A DNA stretch of 20,832 nucleotides, taken from assembly GCF_019424165.1 (NCBI RefSeq), contig NZ_JAHZAA010000003.1:177238-198069 (forward strand). The letters run 5' to 3'. Position numbers and translations under genes: made by a program. The notes beneath the pieces were generated by a model that was given only the letters and a program-made list of their open reading frames with translations, was not told the origin of the DNA and did no database searches. The stretch's first letter is position 1. Each line of letters starts with the position of its first letter. Positions 7,295 to 15,172 of this stretch are shown here, piece by piece. This DNA is from Desulfovibrio sp. Its GTDB lineage: Bacteria > Desulfobacterota > Desulfovibrionia > Desulfovibrionales > Desulfovibrionaceae.

Positions 7295-8692
7295 CTACAG
7301 CGAAGTAAGAGCCGCCGCCGGATTGGCGCGGGCGGCCTTGCAGGCGGGAAAGGCCGCGGCAAGCACCGCCAGGGCTCCGGCAAGCAGGCCGTAGCCGAAC
7401 ATGACGGTCAGGGAAAAGGCCGGGTAGGCGGCAGCTTCAATCTGCATGGCAGCCAGAACCTTGCCCCCTGCCAGGTATCCGGCTGTATAGCCGAAGGTTC
7501 CTGCCAGAAAACCAATGACGAGAGCTTCAGCGGCAAAAATAAAAAAGACCGCCTGGCGCGAAAAGCCCACAGCGCGCAGCAGGCCGATTTCTTTGCGCCG
7601 CTCGTTGACGGACACCAGCATGGACATGACCACCATCACACAGGCGGAAAAAAGAATGACCACTGTGACCACGAGGGCCATGTTCTGCGCAAAGGAGATG
7701 GAGTACATGCGCTGGGCCACCACCTGTCGCAGGGCGCGGATGTCCTGCCCAGGCAGGGCGGCTTCCAGTTCGCTCACGATGTCTTCAATGGGGCAGCCGG
7801 AGCAGAGCGCGGCCACCTCGATAAAGCTGGCGGCATCGGGCGCATTGAAAAGCTGCTGCGCCATGCCGATGGGCGCAAAAAGCACGTTGTCATCGTCGCT
7901 GCCTGTGGGCTGAAGCACCCCTTCAACCAGAAAAGGCTCACCGTTAAGCAGAGCGGTCTGCCCCGGTGCAAGGCTCAGGCGTTGGGCAAGAGATGCCCCG
8001 GCCAGAAGGCGGTGTTCATCGGAAAATGTTTCGCCTGCTGCTGCGGGGGGCGGACTGCCCGCGACGTGTCCTCCGTGGGCAGATACGCCATGCCCTTCAG
8101 GCGGGATGCCCGCTGTTGCGGCTGTGGCGTCCGCAGGTTTTGCGCCTGCGGTATTTGCGGAAGTTGGGGCGGCGTGGCGGGCGTGTTCTTCCTCCATGCG
8201 GCGCATGAGCGGATCCGGGGCGTGCATGCTTTCAATGCCGGGGATAGCCCCCTGTACGCGCCAGAACTGCTTGAGATCAAGCTCGCTGGAAAAGTCCACG
8301 CCCACAAGTGGCACAAGGGTGGCGGGGGCTTCGGCGTGTGCGGCAAATGAGGCCAGCCCGGCGAGTTTTGGGGCTACTACGGATATCCTGTCCTTGAGAG
8401 GAATGCCCGCGACGGCATGCAGTGTTCCTGCCAGGGGGATGTGGCCGCTGTCTACCAGCGCGTTGCCCAGCGGGATGCCGCCATAGGATATCTGAAGACT
8501 TTCACGCTTGGGGGTGATGGCTATATTGGCCCCGAAGGCGCTGAGTTTTTTTTCAAAGCCTTCGGCCACGGAAGAAGAAACATTGTTGAGTGCCGTAATG
8601 GCAGCCACGCCAAGAAGAAAAACCGAGAGCAGAGCGGCGGAGCGTCCCCACTTCTGCCGCAGGCAGCGCAGGGGGATGGTGATGATGTTCAT
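7295..8692 (-). CDS. FtsX/MacB-type ABC permease with a His-rich periplasmic insert
   Basis: 465 residues with the FtsX/MacB layout: one N-terminal membrane helix (~18-38), a large extracytoplasmic domain (~40-330), then three C-terminal helices (~335-360, 383-410, 425-450) with the conserved cytoplasmic loop NERRKEIGLLRAVGFS at 363-378. The ATPase gene directly downstream is its natural partner. Two odd points lie in the extracytoplasmic domain: an Ala/Pro/His-rich low-complexity insert (~157-221, with EEHARH and EGHGVSAHGGH) and a CSGC motif at 297-300. Both could touch metal or redox chemistry, which would fit the cysteine-rich DUF2318-like protein encoded three bases upstream. Family call is firm; substrate unknown. 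Confidence 0.88.
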   Translation of the reverse strand: MNIITIPLRCLRQKWGRSAALLSVFLLGVAAITALNNVSSSVAEGFEKKLSAFGANIAITPKRESLQISYGGIPLGNALVDSGHIPLAGTLHAVAGIPLKDRISVVAPKLAGLASFAAHAEAPATLVPLVGVDFSSELDLKQFWRVQGAIPGIESMHAPDPLMRRMEEEHARHAAPTSANTAGAKPADATAATAGIPPEGHGVSAHGGHVAGSPPPAAAGETFSDEHRLLAGASLAQRLSLAPGQTALLNGEPFLVEGVLQPTGSDDDNVLFAPIGMAQQLFNAPDAASFIEVAALCSGCPIEDIVSELEAALPGQDIRALRQVVAQRMYSISFAQNMALVVTVVILFSACVMVVMSMLVSVNERRKEIGLLRAVGFSRQAVFFIFAAEALVIGFLAGTFGYTAGYLAGGKVLAAMQIEAAAYPAFSLTVMFGYGLLAGALAVLAAAFPACKAARANPAAALTSL

Positions 8693-8695
8693 AGG

Positions 8696-9265
8696 CTACA
8701 GGCCCCTGAAAAATCTGACGCCGTCCCGAAGCTCCCCTGCCGGGATAACAACGGCATCCTCCGAAACCGTAAAGTTTACAGGATGGGGGTTGCAGCCGCC
8801 CTTGCGCATGCCTATGCGCTCGGTGGGAAAGACCATGCCGCATTTTTGGCAGACCATGGTGTCGCCTGCCTGTTTATAGCCCTTGCCCGCCTGCCAGCAG
8901 GCGTCACAGGCGTCCAGGGCCAGCCGCACCCTGCCTGCGGAATCACGCAGGCTAAAGAAAATAATGTCGGTTCCGTCTATGTTGACTTTGTAAAAAGACG
9001 CTTTTTCACTGACTTGGGTGAGGGGCAGGCTTACGGCTTCGTCCTTTATTTCCAGCGTGGTTTCACGGCTGAAAAGACTGCCAAAGGGACCGGCCTTGGC
9101 AGGAGCCGCCACAAGCGCACAGGCGGCGGCAAGCAGGCAGATGCCCAGGGCGAGATAAAAGGTCTGCAACGGGCTGCGGGTGGGCAGCGCGGCAGCTCTG
9201 GCGGCTGTTCGCCCGGCATGGCGGGCGCGTGCGGGCGTGAATCTTTTTGAATGGTGCTGAAACAT
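8696..9265 (-). CDS. Membrane-anchored DUF2318 (FtrD-like) cysteine protein
   Basis: 189 residues: a basic N-terminus, one membrane helix (~36-57) and an extracytoplasmic domain with CDAC at 120-123, CQKC at 139-142 and a later Cys in GGCNPHP at 156-162. The arrangement DACDACW..GYKQ...MVCQKCG is that of DUF2318 proteins, which are found in bacterial iron-uptake (p19/FTR1-type) operons with FtsX permeases and an ABC ATPase, exactly the genes that follow here. It is presumed to bind an Fe-S cluster or metal and move electrons or metal at the membrane. The start at 9265 follows GGAGG four bases upstream. It is the first gene of a four-gene minus-strand cassette. Sequence-level family match is good; biochemical role is inference. 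Confidence 0.8.
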   Translation of the reverse strand: MFQHHSKRFTPARARHAGRTAARAAALPTRSPLQTFYLALGICLLAAACALVAAPAKAGPFGSLFSRETTLEIKDEAVSLPLTQVSEKASFYKVNIDGTDIIFFSLRDSAGRVRLALDACDACWQAGKGYKQAGDTMVCQKCGMVFPTERIGMRKGGCNPHPVNFTVSEDAVVIPAGELRDGVRFFRGL

Positions 9266-9295
9266 GTATCCTCCATTATCCGCGCGGAGCGGTTA

Positions 9296-9315
9296 CATAC
9301 TTTTTTAGTATGATA
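9296..9315 (-). promoter_or_regulatory. Candidate promoter -10 with overlapping 6-5-6 palindrome
   Basis: CATACT (9296-9301) and AGTATG (9307-9312) form a perfect inverted repeat around five T/A bases. On the minus strand the repeat begins inside a TATCAT (complement of 9310-9315) that could be the -10 box of the cassette starting at 9265, about 30 bases downstream. The only -35 with 17-base spacing is TGGCAA (9338-9333), a weak match. The overlap of palindrome and -10 suggests a repressor site. No regulator family can be named from the sequence. Confidence 0.35.
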
Positions 9316-9590
9316 ACATGTTTCAGTAAAAGTTGCCAGTCATTTTCGTTCCCGCTGATATTTATAGGGTTTTTAGAACTATGAATTGGAATGGATGCTT
9401 GCGTGTGGATGGTGAGGGGGTAAAGGGCCTGGGCTTCGAAAAGGGCTTTTTCCGCCTTGCGGGCGCGAGTGCTGTTCTTTATTTTGGTAGGTTGCATGAA
9501 CAGGCGCCCGTTGTGTAACCGCCCCGCCTTGCCGCCTGCCTGTGCACCTGCCAGAAACTGTCCGGCAGAAATTTTTGCTGGAGAGAGCGC
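9316..9590. other. Intergenic sequence with no supported gene
   Basis: The whole gap between the flxA operon end (9692) and the DUF2318 gene start (9265) is about 425 bp. Its right end holds two hairpins and its left end the palindrome and possible promoter. The middle contains short open frames on both strands, but none has a ribosome site or recognisable protein, and one overlaps the putative promoter. I see no RNA gene. Confidence 0.5.
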
Positions 9591-9626
9591 GAAAGAGGCC
9601 CCTTTTTAGAAAAAGGGGCCTCTTTC
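9591..9626 (-). terminator. 17-bp perfect hairpin, terminator of the hdr-flx operon
   Basis: GAAAGAGGCCCCTTTTT (9591-9607) pairs perfectly with 9610-9626, leaving a two-base apex that in practice opens to about six bases. The stem is GC-rich in the middle with A/T-rich ends. It lies 65 bp past the flxA stop, and the next gene on the same strand starts 326 bp further on, so an operon terminator is expected here. It is symmetrical, so it could act in either direction. Confidence 0.7.
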
Positions 9627-9650
9627 ACAAACGAAGGTCTGGCAATGCAA

Positions 9651-9675
9651 CGACCGGGGGCAATGCCCCCGGTCG
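9651..9675 (-). terminator. 11-bp GC-rich hairpin directly after flxA
   Basis: CGACCGGGGGC (9651-9661) pairs with GCCCCCGGTCG (9665-9675) around AAT. It lies 17 bp past the flxA stop and has no T-tract on either strand, so alone it is more likely an RNA-stabilising 3' stem or a pause before the stronger hairpin at 9591-9626. Confidence 0.5.
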
Positions 9676-9691
9676 CCGGGTATGCTTTTGG

Positions 9692-10696
9692 TTACAGCTC
9701 CGGCGGCAGTTCCTGAAGTTCTTTCCAGGTAAACACCGGGCCGTCCACACAGACGTAGCGCCCACCGATATTGCAGCGCCCGCAGATGCCGATGCCGCAC
9801 TTCATGCGCTTTTCCAGTGTGGTCACGATGTTTTCCGGGGCGAAGTTCAGTTTTTCCAGCGCCTGCACGGTAAACTTGATCATGATGGGCGGCCCGCAGA
9901 GCACGGCCACGCAGTTTTTGGGGTCGGGGTTCAGTTCGGTGAGCACGTTGGGGATGAGGCCCACCTTGTGTTCCCAGCCTTCAAAGGGCGCGTCGATGCA
10001 GAGCGTGCAGTCCAGGTCGTCGCGGCGCAGCCATTCTTCGGCTTCATAGCTGAAGGCCATGTCGCGCGGGGTGCGCGCGCCGTAGAGCAGGCTCACCTTG
10101 CCGTAGTCTTTCCTGTTTTCCAGCACATGCAGCATGATGGTGCGTATGGGCGCCATGCCGATGCCGCCGCCCACAAAGAAGACGTCCTTGCCCTTCCAGT
10201 CGTTGTAGGGAAAGAAGTTACCCAGCGGCGCACGCACACCGACCTTGTCGCCGGGCGACAGGCGGTGGATGGCTGCGGTCACTTCGCCGGCCTGCATGAC
10301 CGAGAATTGCAGGTAGTCTTTCTGTGACGGCGGCGAGTTGATAACAAAGGTGGCTTCGCCCGCGCCGAAAACAGAGAGCTGTCCCACCTGCCCCGGTTCG
10401 TGAACGAAGTTTTTCATGGTTTCGGTATCGTCCAGCACCACGCGCAGGGTGCGGATATTGCCGGTTTCCTGAATAACTTCGGCCACGGTGGCGGTCATAG
10501 GCAGATAGGGGTTGCCAGTGGGTTGCGGGCGGGCCGTTATTTCACGCAGCATGCCGCCTTTGGCCGGAGCCTTGGGCGCGGCTTTGGCCGCGGTTGCAGC
10601 CGGGGCGTTTTGTTCGGTCCGGACTTCAGCGGTCTTGGGCGCGGCGGCCGCCTTGGAGCCGCCCTTGGCCTGAGCGGTATTTTTTTTGGTTGCCAT
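9692..10696 (-). CDS. flxA: FlxA: NAD(P)H-oxidising FAD / [2Fe-2S] subunit of the Flx-Hdr complex
   Basis: 334 residues of the ferredoxin-NADP reductase/PyrK-like family. Residues ~65-165 form the FAD domain (PLGNFFP at ~157-163) and ~168-290 the NAD-binding domain (FFVGGGIGMAPIR at 173-185; AVLCGPP at 264-270). The C-terminus carries a [2Fe-2S] site with C300, C305, C308 and C316 (MKCGIGICGRCN ... YVC). The protein should oxidise NADH or NADPH and pass electrons through FlxB and FlxCD to HdrA. Residues 1-48 are an Ala/Lys/Pro-rich extension that looks disordered. The start at 10696 was chosen because AGGAG lies five bases upstream and because longer readings run into flxB. It starts 8 bp after the flxB stop and is the last gene of the operon. 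Confidence 0.9.
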   Translation of the reverse strand: MATKKNTAQAKGGSKAAAAPKTAEVRTEQNAPAATAAKAAPKAPAKGGMLREITARPQPTGNPYLPMTATVAEVIQETGNIRTLRVVLDDTETMKNFVHEPGQVGQLSVFGAGEATFVINSPPSQKDYLQFSVMQAGEVTAAIHRLSPGDKVGVRAPLGNFFPYNDWKGKDVFFVGGGIGMAPIRTIMLHVLENRKDYGKVSLLYGARTPRDMAFSYEAEEWLRRDDLDCTLCIDAPFEGWEHKVGLIPNVLTELNPDPKNCVAVLCGPPIMIKFTVQALEKLNFAPENIVTTLEKRMKCGIGICGRCNIGGRYVCVDGPVFTWKELQELPPEL

Positions 10697-10704
10697 GTCT
10701 GCTC

Positions 10705-11778
10705 CTACTCGGCTTTGTCTTGCTTGGCTTCCAGCGCTGCCAGCACAATGGCGCGGATGTCCAGACAGACGGGGCAGTTGCTGATGCACCGGCCACAGCC
10801 GCTGCAAGAGAACGAACCCCAGTTTTCAGGATAGGTGGAGTACTTGTGCGAAACACGGTTGCGCATGCGCAGGGCCTTGGTGGTGCGGGGGTTATGCCCG
10901 CTGGCCTCGCGCGTGAACAGGGATGACATGCAGTTGTCCCAACTGCGCAGGCGGCGTCCGCCTTTTTCGCTCAGCCCTTCGCCTTCGTCCGTGATATTGA
11001 AGCAATAGCAGGTGGGGCAGAAGTAGGTGCAGGCGCCGCAGGACAGGCAGCGGTCGGTCTGGGTTTGCCAGAACTCCACATCCGTGAACATGGCCGCCAG
11101 CTTTTGCGGGGCCTCTTTGATGTTGGGGGCAGGCACAAGGCTGGCCCAGGCCGCCTTGCGTACTTCCTCCACCTTGGCAAAGCGGTCGCCGCCGTCTTCA
11201 AGCGAAGAGGCGGAAAGCAACGCTTCGCCTTTGGGCGTGATGGCCTGGAGCACATAGCCGCCCTCGATTTCGGTCATGAGAATGTCCGAACCTTCGGGCG
11301 AGGTGGGACCGCCGCCAACCCAGTGGCAGAAGCAGGTATTGCAGCCCGAATTGCAGGTAAGGCTGATGACCGTGAGGGCATCACGCCTGGCTCTGTAATA
11401 GGGGTCGGCAAAGGGGCCTTTAAGGTAGGGCCGGTCAAGGATGGCGTAACCGCGCGCATCGCAGGGGCGGGTGGCAAACACCACGGTGGCTTCGGCCTGC
11501 GGCGTGTCGTCCACCTGGATGGAGACGCGGGCCGGATTTTCCGGGTCTTTGCTTTTTTTGTAGCTGACCAGGGTCTCACATTGGGGCAGCACGGCTTCCT
11601 TGGCGGGCACGGTGGCTTTTGCAAGGGTAAAGGGCTTGCCTTCTTCCCAGGCTTCAAAGACTACGGAGCGTTTGGCCGCGGGCTTTTCCACGGGGACAAG
11701 CACGCGGTTGCCCTGTTGCGAGAGAAAGGCCAGAAAGGCAGGCAGGCCGTCGGGGGTTACAAAGCGGGTCATGCTCAT
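10705..11778 (-). CDS. flxB: FlxB: Fe-S electron-transfer subunit (sulfhydrogenase beta-like)
   Basis: 357 residues. The C-terminal third holds two ferredoxin-type [4Fe-4S] motifs, CLSCGACTYFCPTCYC and CSGCGRCISNCPVC. The N-terminal part contains FATRPCDARGYAILD and a CNSGCNTCFCHW cysteine cluster, as in 4Fe-4S dicluster proteins related to sulfhydrogenase beta subunits. It should relay electrons from FlxA to the FlxCD/HdrA part of the complex. Its ATG overlaps the flxCD stop by four bases (11775-11778), and flxA follows 8 bp after its own stop, which supports co-translation. The N-terminal MSMTRFVTP reading fits the overlap. Confidence 0.88.
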   Translation of the reverse strand: MSMTRFVTPDGLPAFLAFLSQQGNRVLVPVEKPAAKRSVVFEAWEEGKPFTLAKATVPAKEAVLPQCETLVSYKKSKDPENPARVSIQVDDTPQAEATVVFATRPCDARGYAILDRPYLKGPFADPYYRARRDALTVISLTCNSGCNTCFCHWVGGGPTSPEGSDILMTEIEGGYVLQAITPKGEALLSASSLEDGGDRFAKVEEVRKAAWASLVPAPNIKEAPQKLAAMFTDVEFWQTQTDRCLSCGACTYFCPTCYCFNITDEGEGLSEKGGRRLRSWDNCMSSLFTREASGHNPRTTKALRMRNRVSHKYSTYPENWGSFSCSGCGRCISNCPVCLDIRAIVLAALEAKQDKAE

Positions 11779-13223
11779 TTCCAGTCCCTCTCATGGATGT
11801 TCTTTTCTTCCACTTCATAGCCCAGAAGCGGCGGCACGGCCTCGGCATTGAGGCCCGCCTTGTAGCCGTCAAAGAGCTGGCCCACAGCACGGCCGATCTG
11901 CTGGCGCAGGGCCAGAATGGGAATGCCCACGGGGCAGGCCCGCTGGCATTCGCCGCAGCCCGTGCAGCGCCCGGCAAGGTGCATGGCGTGTATGGTCTGG
12001 AAGAACAGTTTTTCCTTCACGCTGTCTTCCTGCGTCATCCAGTGCGGGTCGCGGCTGTCTGAAACGCAGAAGTCGCGGCAGACGCACATGGGGCAGGCAT
12101 TGCGGCAGGCGTAGCAGCGCAGGCAGCGCTCCATCTGGCCGCGCCAGAAGGCCATGCGCTCTTCAAGCGTCATGGCGTCGAGCAGGGCCAGTTCGGGCGG
12201 GGTGTGGGGGCCGGCTTCCACCTTTGCAGGCGTACCAAGGCGTGTATCCGCAAGAACGGCCGAGGGAGTGGTACAGCCGTAGCACTTGCCCTGGGCGTAG
12301 TCGGTCATGCAGAAGCGGTGGGACTTGCCGTCGGCCGTAATGGTAACACCGGCCTCGTCATATTCCACCTTGTCGATACTGGTGTAACGCCCAAGCTCCT
12401 GGGTAACGCGGGCCATATCCAGCGTACCCTCGCAGGGCATGGCGAAAATGGTCACGTCTTCGCGGCGGATAAGCTTTTCCTGCAGCAGTTCCACCACAGA
12501 GCGCGAGTCACAGCCCTTGACCACAATGCCCACTTTTTTGCCCTTGAACGAGGGCAGGTAGACGGCCGGGTTGTTGACGTTGAGCGGACCCCACACGAGC
12601 TTGTCCACATCTTCGGGGGTTTTCATGAAAATGGGTACGGTATGGGCGGCATCGTAGCCTTCGCCCCAGCCGATGACAAAATCCAGCTCGGGCAGTTTGG
12701 CCTTGATGGCGTCCTTGAGTTCGCCAAGGGCCGCCTTTTGTCCTGTACCCAGAGGCCGCAGGGAGGTAAGCGCCATGTCGGCGATCTTGAGCAGCGGCTC
12801 GGGATCTTCCAGGCGGGGCGCGGGGCCGAGCTTGTGGATGCGGTCGGTAAAGACCGTGACCACCTGCTGCCAGCGCTGGCCTTCAGAAGCCGAAACCCAG
12901 GTGTATTCAAAACGGCGGTCGTCAATGCCGAGCACGGGCAGAAACTGCTTGAGCACTTCAAGACGGCGGCGGGCATAGAAGTTGCCTGCCGCATAGTGGC
13001 AGTCGCGCGGGTGGCAGCCGGAAACCAGCACGCCGTCCGCCCCGTTAAGCAGGGCCTTGACGATAAACAGCGGGTCTATGCGGCCCGAGCAGGGCACGCG
13101 GATGATACGCAGATCCGTGGGCTGGGTGGCGCGGGCCACACCGGCTGTGTCGGCGCCGCCATAGGAGCACCAGTTGCAGAGAAAACCCACAATCCGCAAT
13201 TCTTTGCCTTCTAAAGCTGGCAT
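11775..13223 (-). CDS. flxCD: FlxD-FlxC fusion: MvhD-like [2Fe-2S] domain plus Fe-S/F420-beta-like domain
   Basis: 482 residues in two parts. Residues ~8-135 are MvhD/FlpD-like: CNWCSYGGAD at 16-25, RVPCSGRIDP at 42-51 and GCHPRDCHY at 69-77 supply the cysteines of the [2Fe-2S] cluster that docks on HdrA. Residues ~140-482 are FlxC-like, with a domain resembling F420-reducing hydrogenase beta / dehydrogenase subunits (VVKGCDSRSVVELLQE, AMPCEG) and two ferredoxin motifs, CLRCYACRNACPMC at 367-380 and CTGCGECQRACP at 420-431. The two functions are separate subunits in the FlxABCD scheme, so this gene appears fused. The ATG at 13223 overlaps the hdrA end by 13 bp and has GGAGG ten bases upstream. 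It carries electrons between FlxB and HdrA. Confidence 0.85.
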   Translation of the reverse strand: MPALEGKELRIVGFLCNWCSYGGADTAGVARATQPTDLRIIRVPCSGRIDPLFIVKALLNGADGVLVSGCHPRDCHYAAGNFYARRRLEVLKQFLPVLGIDDRRFEYTWVSASEGQRWQQVVTVFTDRIHKLGPAPRLEDPEPLLKIADMALTSLRPLGTGQKAALGELKDAIKAKLPELDFVIGWGEGYDAAHTVPIFMKTPEDVDKLVWGPLNVNNPAVYLPSFKGKKVGIVVKGCDSRSVVELLQEKLIRREDVTIFAMPCEGTLDMARVTQELGRYTSIDKVEYDEAGVTITADGKSHRFCMTDYAQGKCYGCTTPSAVLADTRLGTPAKVEAGPHTPPELALLDAMTLEERMAFWRGQMERCLRCYACRNACPMCVCRDFCVSDSRDPHWMTQEDSVKEKLFFQTIHAMHLAGRCTGCGECQRACPVGIPILALRQQIGRAVGQLFDGYKAGLNAEAVPPLLGYEVEEKNIHERDWK

Positions 13224-15172
13224 AGCGCGTTAACCTCCGCAAGAATCTGGTTGTCTGTGGCGTGTGAAAGCTGGATGGCCCCCTGGGGGCAGGTGGCCGT
13301 GCAGAGGCCGCAGCCCTGGCACACGGTTTCAATAACCTGGGCCTTGCCCTCGCCCCGGACTTCCACTTCCTTGATGGCTCCGAAGGGGCAGCACTGGATG
13401 CACTTGCCGCAGTTGACGCAGCGGCGCATGTCCACCTGGGCGATCTGCGGGTCACTTTCCAGCATATCCTTGGCAAAGAGGGCCAGCACCTTGGCGGCCG
13501 CTGCCGAACCCTGGGCCACGGAAGCGGGAATATCCTTGGTTCCCTGGCACACGCCCGCCAGATACACACCGGCGGTATTGGTTTCCACAGGCTTGAGCTT
13601 GACATGGCTTTCCATAAAGAAGCCGTAGCTGTCATAAGAGATGCGCAGCTTTTCAGCCAACTGGGGCGCACCCTTGCTGGCCTCGATACCCACAGCCAGA
13701 ACCACGAGGTCGGCCTTGATTTCAATGGCCTGGCCCATGAGCGTATCCACGCCCATAACCACGAGCTGGCCCTGGCCGTCGGGGTAGATCTGCGAGACGC
13801 GCCCGCGGATGTACTCCGTACCGTATTCTTCCATGGTGCGGCGGGTAAACTCGTCGTACATCTTGCCTGCGGCGCGAATGTCCATATAGAAGACGTACGA
13901 CTGGGAATCGGGGATGTGGTCCTTGGTCAGGATGGCCTGCTTGGCCGTATACATGCAGCAGAAGCCGGAGCAGTAGGGCCGCCCGATGGATTTGTCACGC
14001 GAGCCGACGCACTGCACAAAAACGATGTTTTTGGGTTCCTTGCCGTCCGAGGGGCGCTTGATATGCCCGGCCGTGGGACCGGAGGCATTGAGCAGCCGCT
14101 CGTACTGCAAGGACGTGATAACGTCGGGGTACGCGCCGCCGCCGTATTCCTGATATATGGTCCAGTCCATGAGGTCATACCCGGTGGCGGCCACGATGCT
14201 GCCCACCTCTTCGGTGATGATCTCGTCTTCCATATCATACTTGATGGCCCCGGTGGGGCATATCTTGGCGCATACACCGCATTTGCCCTTGATAAACTGG
14301 CGGCAGTGCGCGGCGTTGATGACGGCCTTTTTGGGAATGGCCTGCGGAAAGGCAATGGTGATGGCCGTGGTATTGCTGATATCTTCGTTAAAGGCGTCAG
14401 GCGTTTTTTTGCTGGGGCATTTTTCTGTGCAGGCGCCGCAGCCGGTGCAGAGGTTCCAGTCCACATAGGTGGAGCGTTTACGGATTTTTACCGTAAAGTT
14501 GCCCACATAGCCCGAGATGTCTTCCACCTCGGAATAGGCGTACAGCGTGATGTTGGAGTGCTGGGCCACGTCGACCATCTTGGGGCCGAGGATGCAGGCA
14601 GAGCAGTCCACCGTGGGAAAGGTCTTGTCCAGCTTGGCCATTTTGCCGCCGATGGTGGCATCACGTTCCACAAGCACCACGGGTACGCCGCCGTCGGCGC
14701 AGTCAAGGGCGGCCTGAATGCCCGCCACGCCGCCGCCGATGACCAGCACGCGCTTGTTGACGTCAAAGCTTTTGGCAAGCAACGGCTTGTTGTTGCGCAG
14801 TTTTTCAACCGCCAGCAAAACCAGTTCGGCGGATTTGTTGGTATTGGCTTCCTTGTCGCGGCCAATCCACGAGACATGCTCGCGAATATTAGCCATTTCG
14901 AGCATGTAGCGGTTGAGTCCCGCGCGTTCCACCGTGCGGCGGAAGGTCGGCTCGTGCATGCGGGGCGAACAGGAAGCCACCACAACACCGTCAAGCTTGT
15001 GTTCGTGAATGGCAGCCTCAATAGCGGCCTGGCCGGGCTCGGCACAGGTGTACATGGGGTCGTCGGCATACACTACGTCAGGATAGGTACGGGCAATCTC
15101 AGCCACCTTGGCGCAGTCAACGGTGCCGCCGATATTGCTGCCGCAATGGCAGACGAAAACGCCTATTCTCAT
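13211..15172 (-). CDS. hdrA: HdrA: FAD and multi-[4Fe-4S] heterodisulfide reductase subunit
   Basis: 653 residues, full length for the family. The N-terminal domain has C8, C10, C20 and C43 (VCHCGSN ... YTCAEP). The FAD-binding motif is VIGGGVAGIQAALDCA at 144-159, followed by CSACILGPKM at 190-199. Ferredoxin-type motifs follow: CTGCGACTEKCP at 242-253, CGVCAKICP near 298-306, and at the C-terminus CVNCGKCIQCCP at 585-596 and CQGCGLCTATCP at 618-629. HdrA is the flavin subunit at which flavin-based electron bifurcation is thought to occur in Hdr complexes. It should receive electrons from the FlxCD [2Fe-2S] domain, sending one set to HdrBC and another to ferredoxin. Its ATG overlaps the hdrB stop as ATGA. 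No selenocysteine codon is seen. Confidence 0.93.
   Translation of the reverse strand: MRIGVFVCHCGSNIGGTVDCAKVAEIARTYPDVVYADDPMYTCAEPGQAAIEAAIHEHKLDGVVVASCSPRMHEPTFRRTVERAGLNRYMLEMANIREHVSWIGRDKEANTNKSAELVLLAVEKLRNNKPLLAKSFDVNKRVLVIGGGVAGIQAALDCADGGVPVVLVERDATIGGKMAKLDKTFPTVDCSACILGPKMVDVAQHSNITLYAYSEVEDISGYVGNFTVKIRKRSTYVDWNLCTGCGACTEKCPSKKTPDAFNEDISNTTAITIAFPQAIPKKAVINAAHCRQFIKGKCGVCAKICPTGAIKYDMEDEIITEEVGSIVAATGYDLMDWTIYQEYGGGAYPDVITSLQYERLLNASGPTAGHIKRPSDGKEPKNIVFVQCVGSRDKSIGRPYCSGFCCMYTAKQAILTKDHIPDSQSYVFYMDIRAAGKMYDEFTRRTMEEYGTEYIRGRVSQIYPDGQGQLVVMGVDTLMGQAIEIKADLVVLAVGIEASKGAPQLAEKLRISYDSYGFFMESHVKLKPVETNTAGVYLAGVCQGTKDIPASVAQGSAAAAKVLALFAKDMLESDPQIAQVDMRRCVNCGKCIQCCPFGAIKEVEVRGEGKAQVIETVCQGCGLCTATCPQGAIQLSHATDNQILAEVNALCQL

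Noticed and set aside
9276..9497. 73-codon minus-strand frame upstream of the DUF2318 gene
   Set aside because: No Shine-Dalgarno before its ATG, no recognisable features, and it covers the likely promoter and palindrome.
10697..10807. Upstream extension of flxA
   Set aside because: It reads through the end of flxB in another frame; the ATG at 10696 has AGGAG at proper spacing.
12204..13214. 336-codon plus-strand frame opposite flxCD, and similar long frames at 405-1295, 7262-8350 and 15286-16125
   Set aside because: All are mirror images of well-supported minus-strand genes; they lack ribosome sites and family motifs.
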